NCBI GenBank assembly: GCA_039000515.1
Contig: JBCFYV010009882.1
Location: forward strand, 56,967,277-57,031,276
DNA from: Timema cristinae
Lineage: Eukaryota > Arthropoda > Insecta > Phasmatodea > Timematidae
Length of the DNA: 64,000 nucleotides
Direction of reading: 5' to 3'
Both the position numbers and the translations under genes were made by a program. The notes under the pieces were generated by a model, which ran no database searches, was not told the DNA's origin, and worked only from the letters and a program-made list of their open reading frames with translations. Below are positions 1 to 11,595 of this stretch, in pieces (position 1 is the first letter of the stretch; each line of letters opens with the position of its first letter).

Positions 1-204
1 ATCACTTACAAATTAAAAGCCTTTGTAAGACTAAGAGATACAATTTTTCACACTAGTAGTCTATAACTTTTGTATATTTTAAATGTATAATTTTGTGTAA
101 ATCTGGAAAAAATAATATAATTTCAAATACATTCTTAATTTTGGGTAACTATCTTCTGGACATACTATATATATATTAAATAAACTATTTTATTTGATTA
201 TTTT

Positions 205-500
205 GTTCAAATTGATGGCCTCCAGCCCAAAGACATTGCACCTATCAATGACAGAATGAGTGGCTGACCAACATTGTGCGACTGTTGTTACTTCACACGC
301 TTGCGTTATCCTTTGTCGTAATGATTGAAGGTCATTAACAGGCACTTCCTACACTTTTTGCTTGAAAGCTCTCCATAAAAAAATAATGTCATTAAATCAG
401 GTGAACGCAGATACCAAGCCACAGGTCCAGCACGACCGATACGTCTTCCAGGAAAATTAATATTAATCCATTGCCTAGGATCTCTGGAGAAAAACCTGTT
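205..500 (-). pseudogene. Decayed mariner/Tc1-like transposase fragment (C-terminal catalytic part)
   Basis: Read on the minus strand, this stretch encodes a recognisable C-terminal piece of a DDE transposase of the mariner/Tc1 (IS630-like) superfamily. Visible are FPGRRIGRAGPVAW (about 411-455) and then RSPDLM, whose Asp codon lies at 396-398. In the family the SPDL motif carries the third catalytic acid, usually followed by NPLD/TPLD-F-LWG; here it is M-T-L-FF-YG. After this the reading shifts frame, and LRQRITQACE and HSVIDRCN continue as in arthropod relatives. No upstream catalytic domain was found at 501-860. The protein would have cut and pasted transposon DNA; this copy is frameshifted, truncated and dead. 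I saw no terminal inverted repeats or TA duplications at its ends. Family assignment comes from remembered motifs and was not searched. Confidence 0.72.
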
Positions 501-1453
501 TTTTATTAGTTTTTTGCTGTTTGCGTGAAAACGAGACGAAAGTGAGCAAATCTCCGAAATACATTCTAGGTTGGTTTCCGAAGTTTAGCCGTTTTACCCA
601 CGAACAACCTGTATACCTGCCACAACTCTCATTTTCCCACCCGGGAGTTCATTGTTATACTCGTTCCAATTTTATTTTGATTGATATTTGCAATATCTGT
701 ATACAGATCACGTAAAAATGATTCAAACCTTCCTGTATTTGACGTGTTATCTTCACTGATTCTGTTACACAGATCATCATAGCTTCAACTGCTGTGATGG
801 CACTAGACAGGTTGCCTAAATGACACTTCACATATGCCACGCAATGTTCTTTTGTACCTACACGTTGGAAGCTAAATGAAATTGTTCAGAGTTTAGAGTT
901 TCGTGGAAGGCACTACATTTTTTATTGGCATTGACTCACTATATGTGTGGATATTTATTTGTGGAACTTTTTTTTAAGAATCTATAATTGAAATCACTTA
1001 TGTTCTTAATTATGTGCATGTTCAGCGTTATTACTGTGCTGAACAAGGTGAATATGAGATCCAATATCATACGTGGAGCTATTTCACTTTTTAGGGAACT
1101 TGGATGATTAAAATGAGATTGGATTGAGGGTATATTCGATCTAAAATTTCAAAATAACCCGCCCCCCCCCCCCCCCCCAAACATTAATGTGCGAATAGAC
1201 CGACAAGATAGTACGAAGTGGTGTAGAAAAGAAAAGTATTTAAAATAATTGTGTGTTTAGCTTTCTTACATCCTTCCGGGCCGGTCGCATAGTTACAAAA
1301 ATGTGATAGGAGTGGGAAAAGTATAATACAGAGTCAGTGTCTCTACATTTGCACAATTCTGGGTACAGTTCTTCTAATCTGTTTTAATGTTCATATAATT
1401 ATAAGGTAAAATATTCATTTTGTTAAGATTTTGTATTATTTATTGTACGCTTG
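501..1453. other. Unassigned AT-rich stretch with C17 homopolymer
   Basis: No gene or repeat family recognised. A minus-strand ORF (655-840, 61 codons) has no motif I know. A pure C run of 17 occupies 1162-1178. Confidence 0.5.
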
Positions 1454-1465
1454 TTTAGTGTAAAA

Positions 1466-1634
1466 TCTTGTGAATGTGTGGAATGCCAGTTTGCCACCGT
1501 GGTTCGGATTCCACGTTAAACTGTAGGTCCTTCATTTCATCTCACAATCACCCTACCATTACACATTAGCGTAAGTGCGTATAACCCGAACGGGTAGTAA
1601 GACGCGGTGCTAATAATAATAATAATAATAATAA
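1466..1634 (+). mobile_element. S1 SINE, short form without tRNA head
   Basis: This copy contains only the S1 body and a (TAA)n tail. It begins TCTTGTGAATGTG, runs through the conserved 'GGTTCGGATTCCACG' region, and ends with the tail block GTAGTAAGACGCGGTGCTAA plus TAA repeats. A perfect 12-bp target duplication TTTAGTGTAAAA flanks it (1454-1465 and 1635-1646), so the ends are real insertion boundaries. The tRNA-like head seen in the longest copies is absent. The 5' start coincides with that of another copy at 17660. It encodes no protein and must have been copied by a LINE reverse transcriptase. Confidence 0.9.
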
Positions 1635-1734
1635 TTTAGTGTAAAAATGTGTACGTTGTTCATTGTCTTTTATTATAGGAATTATTTTGTATTTTAGCTG
1701 TATAAAAAATGACTAAGATATCCACATTTAGCTC

Positions 1735-1870
1735 ACAAAATGGGCTAGGAATGAGAAAGAGGATTTTAGAGGAATTATTTCCGGATTAGTGTAGAGTGAA
1801 AATGGTAAACCATTTAATTAAAAGCACTCAGTATACACAAACGGGATTCACACCCCAGCTACCCTGTCAC
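1735..1870 (-). mobile_element. S2 SINE fragment
   Basis: A diverged partial copy of the second SINE family, read on the minus strand. The 'ggaaaaccatttaaga'-like block and the B-box-like 'gggattcacaccccag' match better copies at 30779-31022 and 53461-53712. The shared 3' tail is missing. Confidence 0.55.
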
Positions 1871-2034
1871 AGGTAAACGATAATATACGAGATTGATGTT
1901 TATTCTACGTATCCAAACTAATCTCTAGATGCTATATTACACATATACATTTTTTAACTCGGTGTGTCATGAGTTTATAGTTTCTTTAGTACCTATTTTT
2001 TTAGCATTGCATCTTACTAAACGTTCTGGTTATA

Positions 2035-2125
2035 AATTTATGTACTAATTACGCCAATGGTTTTAAGGATAAGGAATGTAATATTTATAAAAAGTGTATC
2101 TGCATTTGCTTGTAGGGAGATTACA
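2035..2125 (-). mobile_element. S2 SINE fragment (3' half)
   Basis: It has 'gtactaattacgccaatgg' and a following 'tgcatttgcttgtagggag', which match the S2 body near its 3' end. Both the tail and the head are lost. Confidence 0.45.
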
Positions 2126-2299
2126 TTCTTGATCTAGTATACTGTGAGAATATCGCCTTAAATCATACGGCTACCAAAATGGGTATGCATGTTTATTGAT
2201 CTTAAAATGTATAAACTATATAATTAGGGCTATTTTTAATATAACTTATATTTGTTTTATAAAATTTATTTTTAAAAACTGTAATACAACCTGCAGTTA

Positions 2300-2415
2300 T
2301 GCCTAGCTGGTTTCTTAAATGGTTTCCCCATTTGCGTGTATATTTACTCTGAAATTATACATTCCTCATTCCTATTCCCAAAACGAATGCACGCGTATAA
2401 CCTGAATAGTTACTT
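2300..2415 (+). mobile_element. S2 SINE fragment, plus orientation
   Basis: 'tttcttaaatggtttcccc', 'catttgcgtgtatatttac' and 'acgcgtataacctgaatag' follow the S2 body and tail order on the plus strand. The tail block is diverged, and no target duplication is visible. Confidence 0.5.
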
Positions 2416-2479
2416 ACACTCAACTAATATTAATATATAATACAGATAAAGCATAAAGTAAGTGTGTGTATGTCCTGAA

Positions 2480-4393
2480 TAAGATAAATAATTTAAAGAT
2501 AAGCGAGAGAGCGGCAATTTCTGAGAAAGGTAGAGGGATTACCTAGTTTAACCAGAAAAATCTAAAAATCTGAAATTACAAAATGGGGATCTAGAAAATG
2601 GGAGCCATGTTATTATAAAACAATATTAAAGTTAATCTATAAAATTAAAATTTGGCAGGCGGGTAGAAAGACAAATCCAGCTAAACCAGATAAATCTTGA
2701 AATCTTTAATTTCTAAGTGGTAGTTGATTAAAAGTTTGTTAAAGGGGGTTCAAAACTACCAAAACTAATAGAAATAACTATTTATAAGTGTGGTAGAGAA
2801 TGAAGATTTAGCAAGCAGCTAAAGGGACCCCTCAAAATAGTTTTATATTTCTTAAAACTTGAAATGTTTAATTGGAACCCCGGAAAATAAGGGAAAGGAG
2901 TATAAATTTAAATAAAACTTTTGGGTGTGATAGAAAATGTAAAGTTTGAAGTCAGGTAGATAGACAATTCGAGATTACAAAATAAATCTTAAATTGATAT
3001 TTGCTAAAGGTTAGTTAAATCAATTGGGCTGGGAGCTAGATGCTTAAGATTTCTGAGAATTAAAAAATAAACTACTTTCCTGTGTGTTAGCAAATTCAGA
3101 AAGAAAGTAAAGTGACCACGCTAATAAGATATAAGAGTGTAAGCATTTTAAATTTTAAATATAAGATCAGGAAATAGGGGAAGGGAAATTATAAAAAATT
3201 CGGAGAGGCGGTATAAGATAAAATTTAAGAATTTACGGGGTGACAGAACTCTATACTTACAAAACTAATACATTAACTTACCTAATTGAGTGGTAGAGAT
3301 ATGGAATTCTTTAAGAAAATATAGGGATCACTCCAAATAAACTTTAAAGTTTTGAAATTTTAAACTTTTCAATGGCATTCAAGGAAATGGAGAAGCTATA
3401 GTTAGAAAACACTTAGGAAATAAGGTTAAATTTATAACTTGACAAATAGCTAGAAAAAACTCCAGATAGCCAAATGAATCTTTTAATTTAAAATTTCTCA
3501 GAGTGATATTTAATAGAGATTAGGAGAAGGAGGGTTCAAAAATTTATAAAACTACATTCACTTATTAATGTAATATAAAACTCAAATTTAGTAGGAAGGT
3601 AAATAAAAAAGATAGCTCAAGTGTAGAAGATATTTTAAAATAGGTAGACAGAAGTATAACTCTAGATAACCAAACGAGTTTCAAAATTGATTTTTTAAAG
3701 TGGTAATTGGATTAATGTGTATAGGGATGGAAGGGGCTTAAAATATTAAAAGTTAACAGAAACGCTTTATTTTCAATGTGGTAGAAAATTTAAATTCAAA
3801 ATGAAGGTCAAGTGGCCCCTAAAATAACGATACGAAACTCAAAATAATAAATAAGACTTTGATATATATGTGGAATACAAAGGTGGAGAGTGATATATAA
3901 AAAATCACTTCTAGGAATTGTTGAGTATTTAGATTGGTCAAGCAGGTGGAAGGACTTCTACAGATAAAATAAAAATACAAGAAATTGGATAAATGACCGT
4001 TATTGATGGGGGGTGGGTGATGGGGATGGAAAGAGTAGATACAAATTTCGAAAATTAATACTAAAACTACGTCTCTGTGAGCTAGAGAACTGAAATTTAT
4101 AAATGGTCTTAGTGAATATTCCGAAAAAATATATATGTCTAAACATTTTAAATTTCAAAATGTAACTCAGAAACAATTATAAAAAGCTGGTTAGAGAATG
4201 AGAAAATTAAATTTACCAGGGATGTAGAAAGACCACTCTAAATAAAAAAAATAGTATTAAATATCTTATCTTTATAAGTGGTGCTGGTTTTCAAATTTTA
4301 TAAACTAGAAGAATAAACTACTTATCGGTATGGTAGAATATTGAGATTGTGGTGGCTGATGTAACCCCTATAAACCAAAACGAATAAGATTTC
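2480..4393 (+). repeat. Diverged satellite-like repeat block (forward orientation)
   Basis: A loosely periodic AT-rich region. The same phrase order recurs: 'gtggtagagaatgaaattt', 'ggcaggtagaaagac', 'ccagataaccaaataaatctt', 'aaatttctaagtggta' and 'gggttcaaaa'. Anchors resembling GTGGTAGAGAA occur near 2791, 2927, 3081, 3291, 3777, 4186 and 4326, so spacing is irregular, mostly about 85-210 bp. It encodes nothing. Similar blocks lie at 8810-9400 in the same orientation and at 36.4-38.4, 39.8-40.6 and 45.1-45.6 kb in the opposite one. Confidence 0.6.
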
Positions 4394-4396
4394 TAA

Positions 4397-5125
4397 GGGC
4401 CAGACTTATGACTCCTGGATAAATATTAATCTGGTAGATAAATATTTCTATCTGGTGGATAAGTTAAAAGTGCATCTTATGACTACCAGATAGCATTTAT
4501 TTGTTAGATTAAATGTATTTATCCATAACATTTTTATCGGAAGTTTTAAGTACCTGATAACTTTTATCTGGACGTTAAAATGTTTGTGGCCATATGTACG
4601 CTTGTTTTTAATGAGGTTTCGCCTATAAGAATCTGTTTTTAGGTTAAAATCTTGGTTCACGTGTTTAGTAAGAACAGGCTCGGGCTCTAACTATATAAAG
4701 TTAGAAAATTTAATTAACTTTTTATAAACTGACAAACTATTTCTAAACGTTATACCCAACTATTGCCCACATTTTGGCAGACACCGAAATTAGTACTCGC
4801 AAGACAACTTAGCTTCTACACCCACGTGATGCCATCTGTTTCCTCGCACTCGTTTAGCCGCCATTATTTAACAAATATTGAGCATTCTCACCACTTGCTA
4901 GGTTGTAGTGCTATCAGCAGGGCTTATACGCATGCACCCACCAGTAAAAACAGTACCAACCTTGTGTGTTCTGAATAAAAATACATTTATCCTACAGATA
5001 GCTATTTGGCAGATAAATTCCGTTCATAAAACATGTTAAACATTAAAGTGGCTGATAACGTTTATCTGGTAGATAACTTTAACCTCCCAATAGCAATATT
5101 TATCCGGTAGTCATAAGACCGGGCC
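4397..5125. mobile_element. Harbinger-like MITE (729 bp)
   Basis: Both ends carry the same inverted terminus of about 31 bp: GGGCCAGACTTATGACT at the left and, on the other strand, GGCCCGGTCTTATGACT at the right, each followed by a GGATAAATATT block. A 3-bp TAA duplication flanks it (4394-4396, 5126-5128). A TWA duplication with G-rich ends is what the PIF/Harbinger superfamily shows. Sub-terminal copies of an ATCTGGTAGATAA-like motif occur in both arms (about 4430-4500 and 5030-5075). No transposase is encoded; a 71-codon plus-strand ORF (4763-4978) has no recognised domain. Hence a non-autonomous element that would need a relative's transposase. Confidence 0.8.
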
Positions 5126-5451
5126 TAAATATAAGAATGAATAGTAGAAAACGGGAAGAGGCTTCCTTCAGAATTAAAAAAACAAAAAGTGTTGATCCTC
5201 TACTATCTTAATAACATAATCTCAATCAATATTAATTATTGGTAGAACTCTGCTATATCCTAATAATACCAGTCAACTTGTCAATTCGAAATCCCGCAAC
5301 GTGTACTAGGACCTTGGGGTCGTGTCAATAGGCTACGAGTTTCTATATTTTCCTTAGATAAATGCTCGCGCGATTCCTTTTAATTTTACTCATAGCTCCT
5401 GTCACATTGAGGGCATTTGTTCTAATAAAACAGATTTAAGATATAAGCTTT

Positions 5452-5478
5452 ATTATTATTATTATTATTATTATAATA

Positions 5479-5565
<87 letters not shown>

Positions 5566-5566
5566 G

Positions 5567-5626
<60 letters not shown>

Positions 5627-5910
5627 AGTAGCACCACGTAATACTACCCGTTTGGTTTATACGCACTTACGCTAATGTGTAATGGTAAGGTTAGTGTGAG
5701 ATGAAATTAAGGACCTACAGTTTAACGTGGGATCCAAACCACGGAGGAGGCCTGGCATTCCAAACATTCACAAGCTGTGATTAATACACGTCTTGTCAGA
5801 GGTGAAGTAAGGGTTTGGGAAATCAGATAAATCTGTGCCGAGACTGAGGGTTAATCTCCGGACCCCCATCATCAAAGTCCGACAACCTACACCTAGACCG
5901 CCAGGTTACC
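5452..5910 (-). mobile_element. S1 SINE, full length, with inflated trinucleotide tail
   Basis: Minus-strand copy with head, body and tail. The tRNA-like head lies at about 5835-5910 and the body at 5629-5830. The tail has expanded to roughly 180 bp (5452-5628). On the plus strand it runs TTA repeats, then AGT, then GGT/AGT mixed, then AGT again up to the body. An 8-bp target duplication TAAGCTTT flanks it (5444-5451, 5911-5918). The expansion creates open frames of polyThr/Asn or polyLeu that are artefacts. Confidence 0.88.
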
Positions 5911-5918
5911 TAAGCTTT

Positions 5919-7394
5919 TATTGCAAATACATCATTAACTTTATATTAAAATTACCTTATGTCATAGTGCTGATACTACCTATATTGGAATATGTATCTA
6001 GTAACACTTTTTAAGGGGTCATGACTTGCTAGTGCCGGAATTCAAACCTTGACTTCCTCATCACTAAGAATAACTTCTCTTGAGAGTTTTAGACAGCAAC
6101 ATTTGCAAATGAGTGACGGCAAAAGATATATGATAAATCAGCAATTTAATTAAACTATTGTGTTGACAAAGTTAACGCCTCTAGTCAATTTGGATCAGGG
6201 ATTTTAAACCAGTGTGTCACATTTCTTAGGAGTGCCGCGAGATCAGCCAGGGTCAGGGATGCCACAAGAATTTGAGGGGTGGGAGGAGTATTAATAAAAT
6301 ATAATAAATAAAATATATTAGCACAAAATAATGAAATCAAGGAAACAGAAGAATATTAGGTAGTGATAGATAGGGCAAAGTAGAACTAGTCACGCCATAG
6401 ATTTTAATCATAAGCTAGGAAAAAATAAACTGAATAAGCATAGTGTGATGGAAAGTTGGAAGGCTGCGAAAGGTTTAGGACCGACATCACTGAGCACATC
6501 CAAACGGGCGGAAGATATATACTGTGTTTACAGCTAATAAATACAGCTCCTTCGCAGTAAGATTTACCTTTTGCCGGCAATATAAGGAGGAAAAGTGCAT
6601 TTATACAGTACCGCTTATGTTACGCTGGTTAAACTACAGGTTAAGCGGCATTTCATGGACTGGTTGACGTTTCACTCAAATAACTTCTACAATACGTCAA
6701 CGACCATTTCTTTGACTTTACATAATACCGATATGGACCATGAAGGTATATTGAGTTAAATCCAAATGGAGGAAACCACCTCTCAAGCTGTGAAAAGTTG
6801 TTCATGCACAAGAAAAAACCAGGGTGAATAATGACAAAGATCATAGTAAAGAAGGAATCCTGACAGTGAAAGATGTATTTAAAGGGGTCAGGCCTCTTCT
6901 AATGTTTATTGAATATATGTGCAAATGGGAAACAAGTGGTGAAAAGCACATACTTTGCTACGTTCAAAAATTGTATCTTGCAGTATTAGCGTAATTACAA
7001 TATATTGCGATTAAATGACTTAGATAGTTATTTATAGATCCTTTATAATAAAATGCACACGTGATGCTCATTAATTAAACAAGTAAGTTAATTATTGGAT
7101 TATTTATTAATAGCCCCCTTCCCCTTAAAAAAATATTGTAAATAATCCTGTAAAACAAAGCTTCAAATCATACATCATGTCAATATAAAAACAATTTTTT
7201 ACTTATTTTTTTTCAAATACAGTCCTACCATCACTGTATAGCCCCCCCCCCTCTTTTTATCCTCCCTCCTATTTTCATCTCATCCCTCTTTCCTCACCCC
7301 TATCCCACATCCGCCCATTCACCAACTCCACTATCCCTTCAACAACTTTTTTTTCCAACGACTATATCATATACGATTGACCTTTTTATGAGGA
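5919..7394. other. No recognised feature; pyrimidine-rich tract near the end
   Basis: Nothing identifiable as a gene. A C10 run (7242-7251) leads into a strongly pyrimidine-rich plus strand to about 7357, the strand asymmetry being its only notable property. A 63-codon minus ORF (6653-6844) shows no motif. Confidence 0.5.
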
Positions 7395-7556
7395 TTAAAT
7401 TAAATTTTCAAAATAAAATATAGCCTATGTTACTCGATGTTAATGTAGTTTTATATTGGTGAAAGAATTTTTAAAATCGGTCCAGTAGTTTTTGAGTTTA
7501 TCCATTACAAACAAAAAATCAAATCTTTTCTCTTTATAATATTATTATAGATAAGA
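7395..7556 (+). repeat. Retroelement-type tail, arthropod dispersed repeat
   Basis: The phrase around 'tatagcctatgttactcg', then 'ggtgaaagaatttttaaaa', 'tcggtccagtagtttttgag' and finally 'ctttataatattattataga' is a configuration I recognise as a dispersed repeat terminus in many arthropod genomes. It is probably the 3' end of a retroelement; I cannot fix the family. No coding sequence is attached. Confidence 0.55.
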
Positions 7557-7687
7557 GAGAAAACATTACACTTTTACCGATGCTTAAACTTATACCTTTA
7601 ATTGAGACGATCTCTAAAGAACTAAGCTGAACTTCTCTGCACTAGGTACTGTGAACATAACTTAAACGAACCTTCTATAAGTTCTTA

Positions 7688-8030
7688 CCCCCCCCCCCCC
7701 CCCCCACTATCCAGATACTCTCCAACAATAGCTTCCCTTGGAGTTGTCGTGTAAATGACCTGGCCGCTTGGGACTACTAACCCTAGTGGAACAAGGATGT
7801 CTGTAGGCAAATAGCTCCTGCTGCCAAACAAATAAATTATTTCTGGTGACTAGCAGCCCCCGGATTCCTTACTAACCAAAATCTGGCCCCGTTAGGTTCT
7901 GCCCTGTAGGTCTATACTATAATTGCACAAGGTTTCAGCTTTCTAGGTCATTTAAGAGCCTATAGAGGGTACGGAAAAACACACAGACACAATATGAAAT
8001 TATATATAGAGATTGATTTTAAATTATATT
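7688..8030 (+). repeat. C18 run and a second retroelement-like tail
   Basis: A pure C run (7688-7705) precedes a GC-richer segment. The part at 7900-8030 ('tttcagctttctaggtca' to 'cacacagacacaatatg' to 'attatatatagagattgat') has the shape of LINE 3' ends that preserve the ends of their ORF plus a short noncoding tail. Attribution is by pattern only. Confidence 0.4.
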
Positions 8031-8806
8031 TCAAGACAACACAATACATTACCTTAGCACCCCCCTCTGAGTGTCAGGAAAGTGAACTCATCTAGGACGG
8101 CATGCAAGAACGTTAATGAACGCTTAGTGGACCGATAGTGTTGTCCTGAGCACACTATCACTCCACCTTATAACCTATGATGACGCAAGCAAACCCACGC
8201 TGGGCTTCCAATTAGCATCTACTTAGTCAAGTTCTTGCACCCGGCCCTAGACTTTTCACATATGGTTTGGATCAGTTTTGGTTACCATCAGGATATTAAA
8301 CTTATCTCATAAACACCCCTAATTTAGAATACGTCCAAGCGTTTCTTCAGTAATTGTAAAATATAATTATTTTGTCATTAGAATATTTTGAATGGATTCT
8401 GGAATCAATATATTTTTTATCAACTTTTATTTGATTTTAGGATGGTTTTGTGTTGTCATTTTCAATCTTTTGGTGCACATAAATTCATATTTGCTGTATG
8501 TACTGTACATGGCTACATCAAACAGGACTGTTTCTAAATTATTTTAGTACGATATCCTGACCTAAAGTACTAGAGGTAGTCATTTACAAAATTTAGATAT
8601 TTCTTACTAATTCAAACATGTTTGCTGATTACAAATTTATAATATAGTTCTAAGCATGTACGGAGTTTGCATTACTTGCATGTTATTAATTAATTTTATA
8701 TAGGACACTCTAAATAGATTTTTATATTGATATGTATTAATTTTTAGCCCTGATTCACTGAATCACCACCATATCTTACAAGCCCCTCAGCCTGGCATCT
8801 TGAAAT
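8031..8806. other. No recognised feature
   Basis: The 8040-8260 portion is richer in GC than its surroundings but has no long open frame. The rest is plain AT-rich DNA. Confidence 0.45.
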
Positions 8807-9400
8807 TCAGCAGGGAGGTTTCTTACAGTTAGTAAGAATCTGATAAGAAGGATTCTTACCAAATTCAACCCCAAGGTTATGAAACGGGTGTTGTAACTTT
8901 GTGATCTCAAACATATTGGAGAGATGAGTTTGAAAGCTGAAATTTGTTAAGAAGGCAGAGAGATGTTTCTTGGGGCCAGAAAATTCTTTAAATGGGAAAT
9001 TTAAAATTTGGGTTCCAAGATTTTTTTTGTGGGGGTAAGGTGGTGTTATTATATAAAAAAGCACATTTTAGATGAAGCTGAAAATTAAAATTTGGCAGAC
9101 CAACTCAAGATAACAAAAAAAATCTTGAAGTATGAAATTTCTAAGAGTGAGTTGGAGAAAAGGTGGTGTGGCTACTTATCATTGTGGAAGAAAATTAAAA
9201 TTTGAGAGGCGTTAAAGGAACCCGTCCTAATGTTCATAAATGTCTGAAAACTCTAGATTTTTAAATGTGTGAGCATATAGGGGGGCAGGGGAGTATGATT
9301 ACATAAACATAAAAACAAACTGTTAGTTGTACTAGAATATTTAAATAGGGTGGGAAGATATACCTTGATTTTGGTTGGAAGAACAGTAGAGAAATTTCAA
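8807..9400 (+). repeat. Diverged satellite-like block, forward orientation
   Basis: It repeats the phrases of 2480-4393, for example 'gctgaaaattaaaatttgg', 'aaatttctaagagtg' and 'gtggaagaaaattaaaatt'. An 85-codon minus-strand ORF (8807-9064) runs through it and is taken as chance. Confidence 0.5.
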
Positions 9401-10184
9401 ACATATTTGTTTGCGGCCAACATTGATAACATTTTACTATATTATCTGTGTTATTTTATAGGTATTGATTAAATCATTCAAAAGTAACAGCTGTAGATAG
9501 CATTACTTGATGTATGAATATATTAAAATTGTTCTATTAACTTTATTAACTAACTTCTACTGTTCTTCCTACCAAAATTATACTATGGAAGAACCCCACA
9601 CCACCGATAATCAAACAACTCTTAAAATATTGGGTTGGTGTAAGAATATTACACGATTCTAAGCTCTACATTAATCTCAATGATATGAACTATGGCAAGG
9701 GCTGTAGATTACTTGCAAATTTAAACTCCAGTAATGTAAGAATGTGATCAGTGGCATAATGCAAAGTCACAACAAACTGGTTTTGTGGGTGTCAGGTAAT
9801 ACACAATGTTGGCTGCACTAGGTGTTGTAAGTGTTCTCGTAGAATATTGTGGCTGCTAGATGTGGTTGGGCTTTAAAGGGGGGAGGAGGGACTTGCCTCC
9901 TTTGAGATAGGTCGATGAGATTGCCCTCTACGAGTTGTAGGGTCACAACTAGCCACTTTAATACGGATAAGATCAACTTGGGGGTCTAGTATTATGGGTA
10001 TCAATTACTGAAAAGAAAATATATAAGTTTGAAAATTTCACTTTATTAAACACTTTAGTGATATTATTATATGCCCAGTATTAAATATAGCTGCAAATGG
10101 TTACATATTAAATTTTTTAGGACACAATTGATTGATTCTTTATTTATTTAATGAACACTTTTTTTCCTCCATATCTTATTATCA
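9401..10184. other. No recognised feature
   Basis: AT-rich, with a GC-richer patch at 9810-9960 that holds no open frame of note. Confidence 0.45.
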
Positions 10185-10390
10185 TCTCACGCTAAACGTA
10201 GTTTTTTTACTCCAATAGAGTATATATGATATAGGGAAACCTTAATAACCTGTATTTGCATTTTTGTGCTGTGGAAAATAGTTAAGAAAAATCACCTCTG
10301 TCCGCCAGGCAGTGATTTGAACACTCGCATCCTTTTCATCGTTAAACCAGATTATATAAGCTTGTTATTAGACTGTGCGCCCTATAATGT
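10185..10390 (-). mobile_element. S2 SINE copy, heavily diverged
   Basis: On the minus strand it keeps the S2 order: a head with class-II-tRNA-like sequence near 10390, a B-box-like segment at 'tgatttgaacactcgc', then the 'aagaaaaatcacc' block. The 3' tail has decayed. It resembles the fragment at 29340-29505, since both share 'ccagattatataagct'. Confidence 0.55.
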
Positions 10391-11087
10391 GAACTATTTA
10401 GGATTAATATAACTTATATTTGGTATAATATTTTATAAACTTGTAAATTGTGATCTTATATGATGTATGTCTCAAAAATTAAACTAAAATTAGTAGGTTT
10501 TAGGCACTTTGTCAGTTTATTAAAATAATGGGGCAGGAATGAGGAAATTCACTTTCATTATCGTGGAGGGATAGTGGGAAGACATTTGAGAACAATCACT
10601 TCCAATTGAACCGGTTTTGCTCTATACCCCAATCTTCTGTAAATGAAAAACTAGACTGAACGAGTTTGACGTTAAATATATCCATTCTTCGATGAATTTT
10701 GTTGAAATAAATCGTCGAAATGCTAACTAATAACAATTATTTAAATTCTAAAAACTATATGATACACTAATTAAAATAATTTGTTACTTATGATATATTA
10801 CGATTAATTCCATGAGTCCTTTTATGTGAAACTAGTCAATATCTAGGAGGGGGATTATGTCATTAGCTTCTATATTTTAAATTATTTCATAATACACATT
10901 CTTACTTTTCTATCTGATAAAAATTTGGCATAGACGACATACCATTCAAAAGCACATATCTACTAGTCTCCCAAAAATGTAGAAAAAATACATTCTCAAT
11001 ATATAATGCCCAGTACAATATTACTTAGTAACAACATATCCTAAATACTATCCCAAATAAATCATCCTTCTCTAAATAAATGATTAT
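10391..11087. other. No recognised feature
   Basis: AT-rich sequence without repeats I could place. Confidence 0.45.
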
Positions 11088-11303
11088 ATGAGTTTTCTTG
11101 CAGTGATTAAAGCCTCCTTGACCGTCAAACCGGACTCGTTGTTCATCTTGGTGATCTATGGCCACCGCAAACGCTACAAGTTAGTTAATACACTGCTAGG
11201 GGAAATAGAAATACGGGCCAGGGGGCTGTACATTACCAGAAACTGTGGCTTCCAAACCAACCTGAATTGTTCGATTATTTATTCATCGCTTTTCGGACGT
11301 TGA
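11088..11303 (+). CDS. Anonymous ORF, possible exon
   Basis: A 71-codon open frame in a segment clearly richer in GC than its flanks. Just inside it lies GAGTTTTCTTGCAG (ending 11105), a good splice-acceptor context, and about 75 nt later CAA|GTTAGT, a fair splice-donor context. Between them the frame reads through KASLTVKPDSLF and VIYGHRKRYK. I do not recognise the protein. It could be an internal exon of an unseen gene, part of an unknown mobile element, or chance. No other exon could be linked to it. Confidence 0.28.
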   Translation: MSFLAVIKASLTVKPDSLFILVIYGHRKRYKLVNTLLGEIEIRARGLYITRNCGFQTNLNCSIIYSSLFGR

Positions 11304-11595
11304 AATAGTGCTTGCTGTGCTTGTATTTTGCTTAATGTATCTAGTTTCCCTAGAAGGGATGGGTTTATGTTTACAACTACTTCCTAGCTTTCTACATTCC
11401 ATGATCGCTACAAAGGAAAAAGTAATTTATTTATTTATTAGATTAAAGGATGGCACTAATTTCATAACTTAGTGTGTATACACATTATTTGTTGTTATAC
11501 ACATAAATATTTGATTTACTTTCCATCACTAGAACTAGCTACTAGAAATGAGATGAAATTAAGAAACAGAATTTTGTGTGTGAGTTTCAAGAAAG
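11304..11595. other. No recognised feature
   Basis: Plain AT-rich DNA between the possible exon and the inverted repeat. Confidence 0.4.

Noticed and set aside
2480..4393. CRISPR array, suggested by the repeated phrases
   Set aside because: The repeats are long, diverged and irregularly spaced, in eukaryotic DNA; there are no identical short repeats with unique spacers.
5422..5666. Open frames of polythreonine/asparagine and polyleucine
   Set aside because: They are translations of the trinucleotide tail of an S1 SINE.
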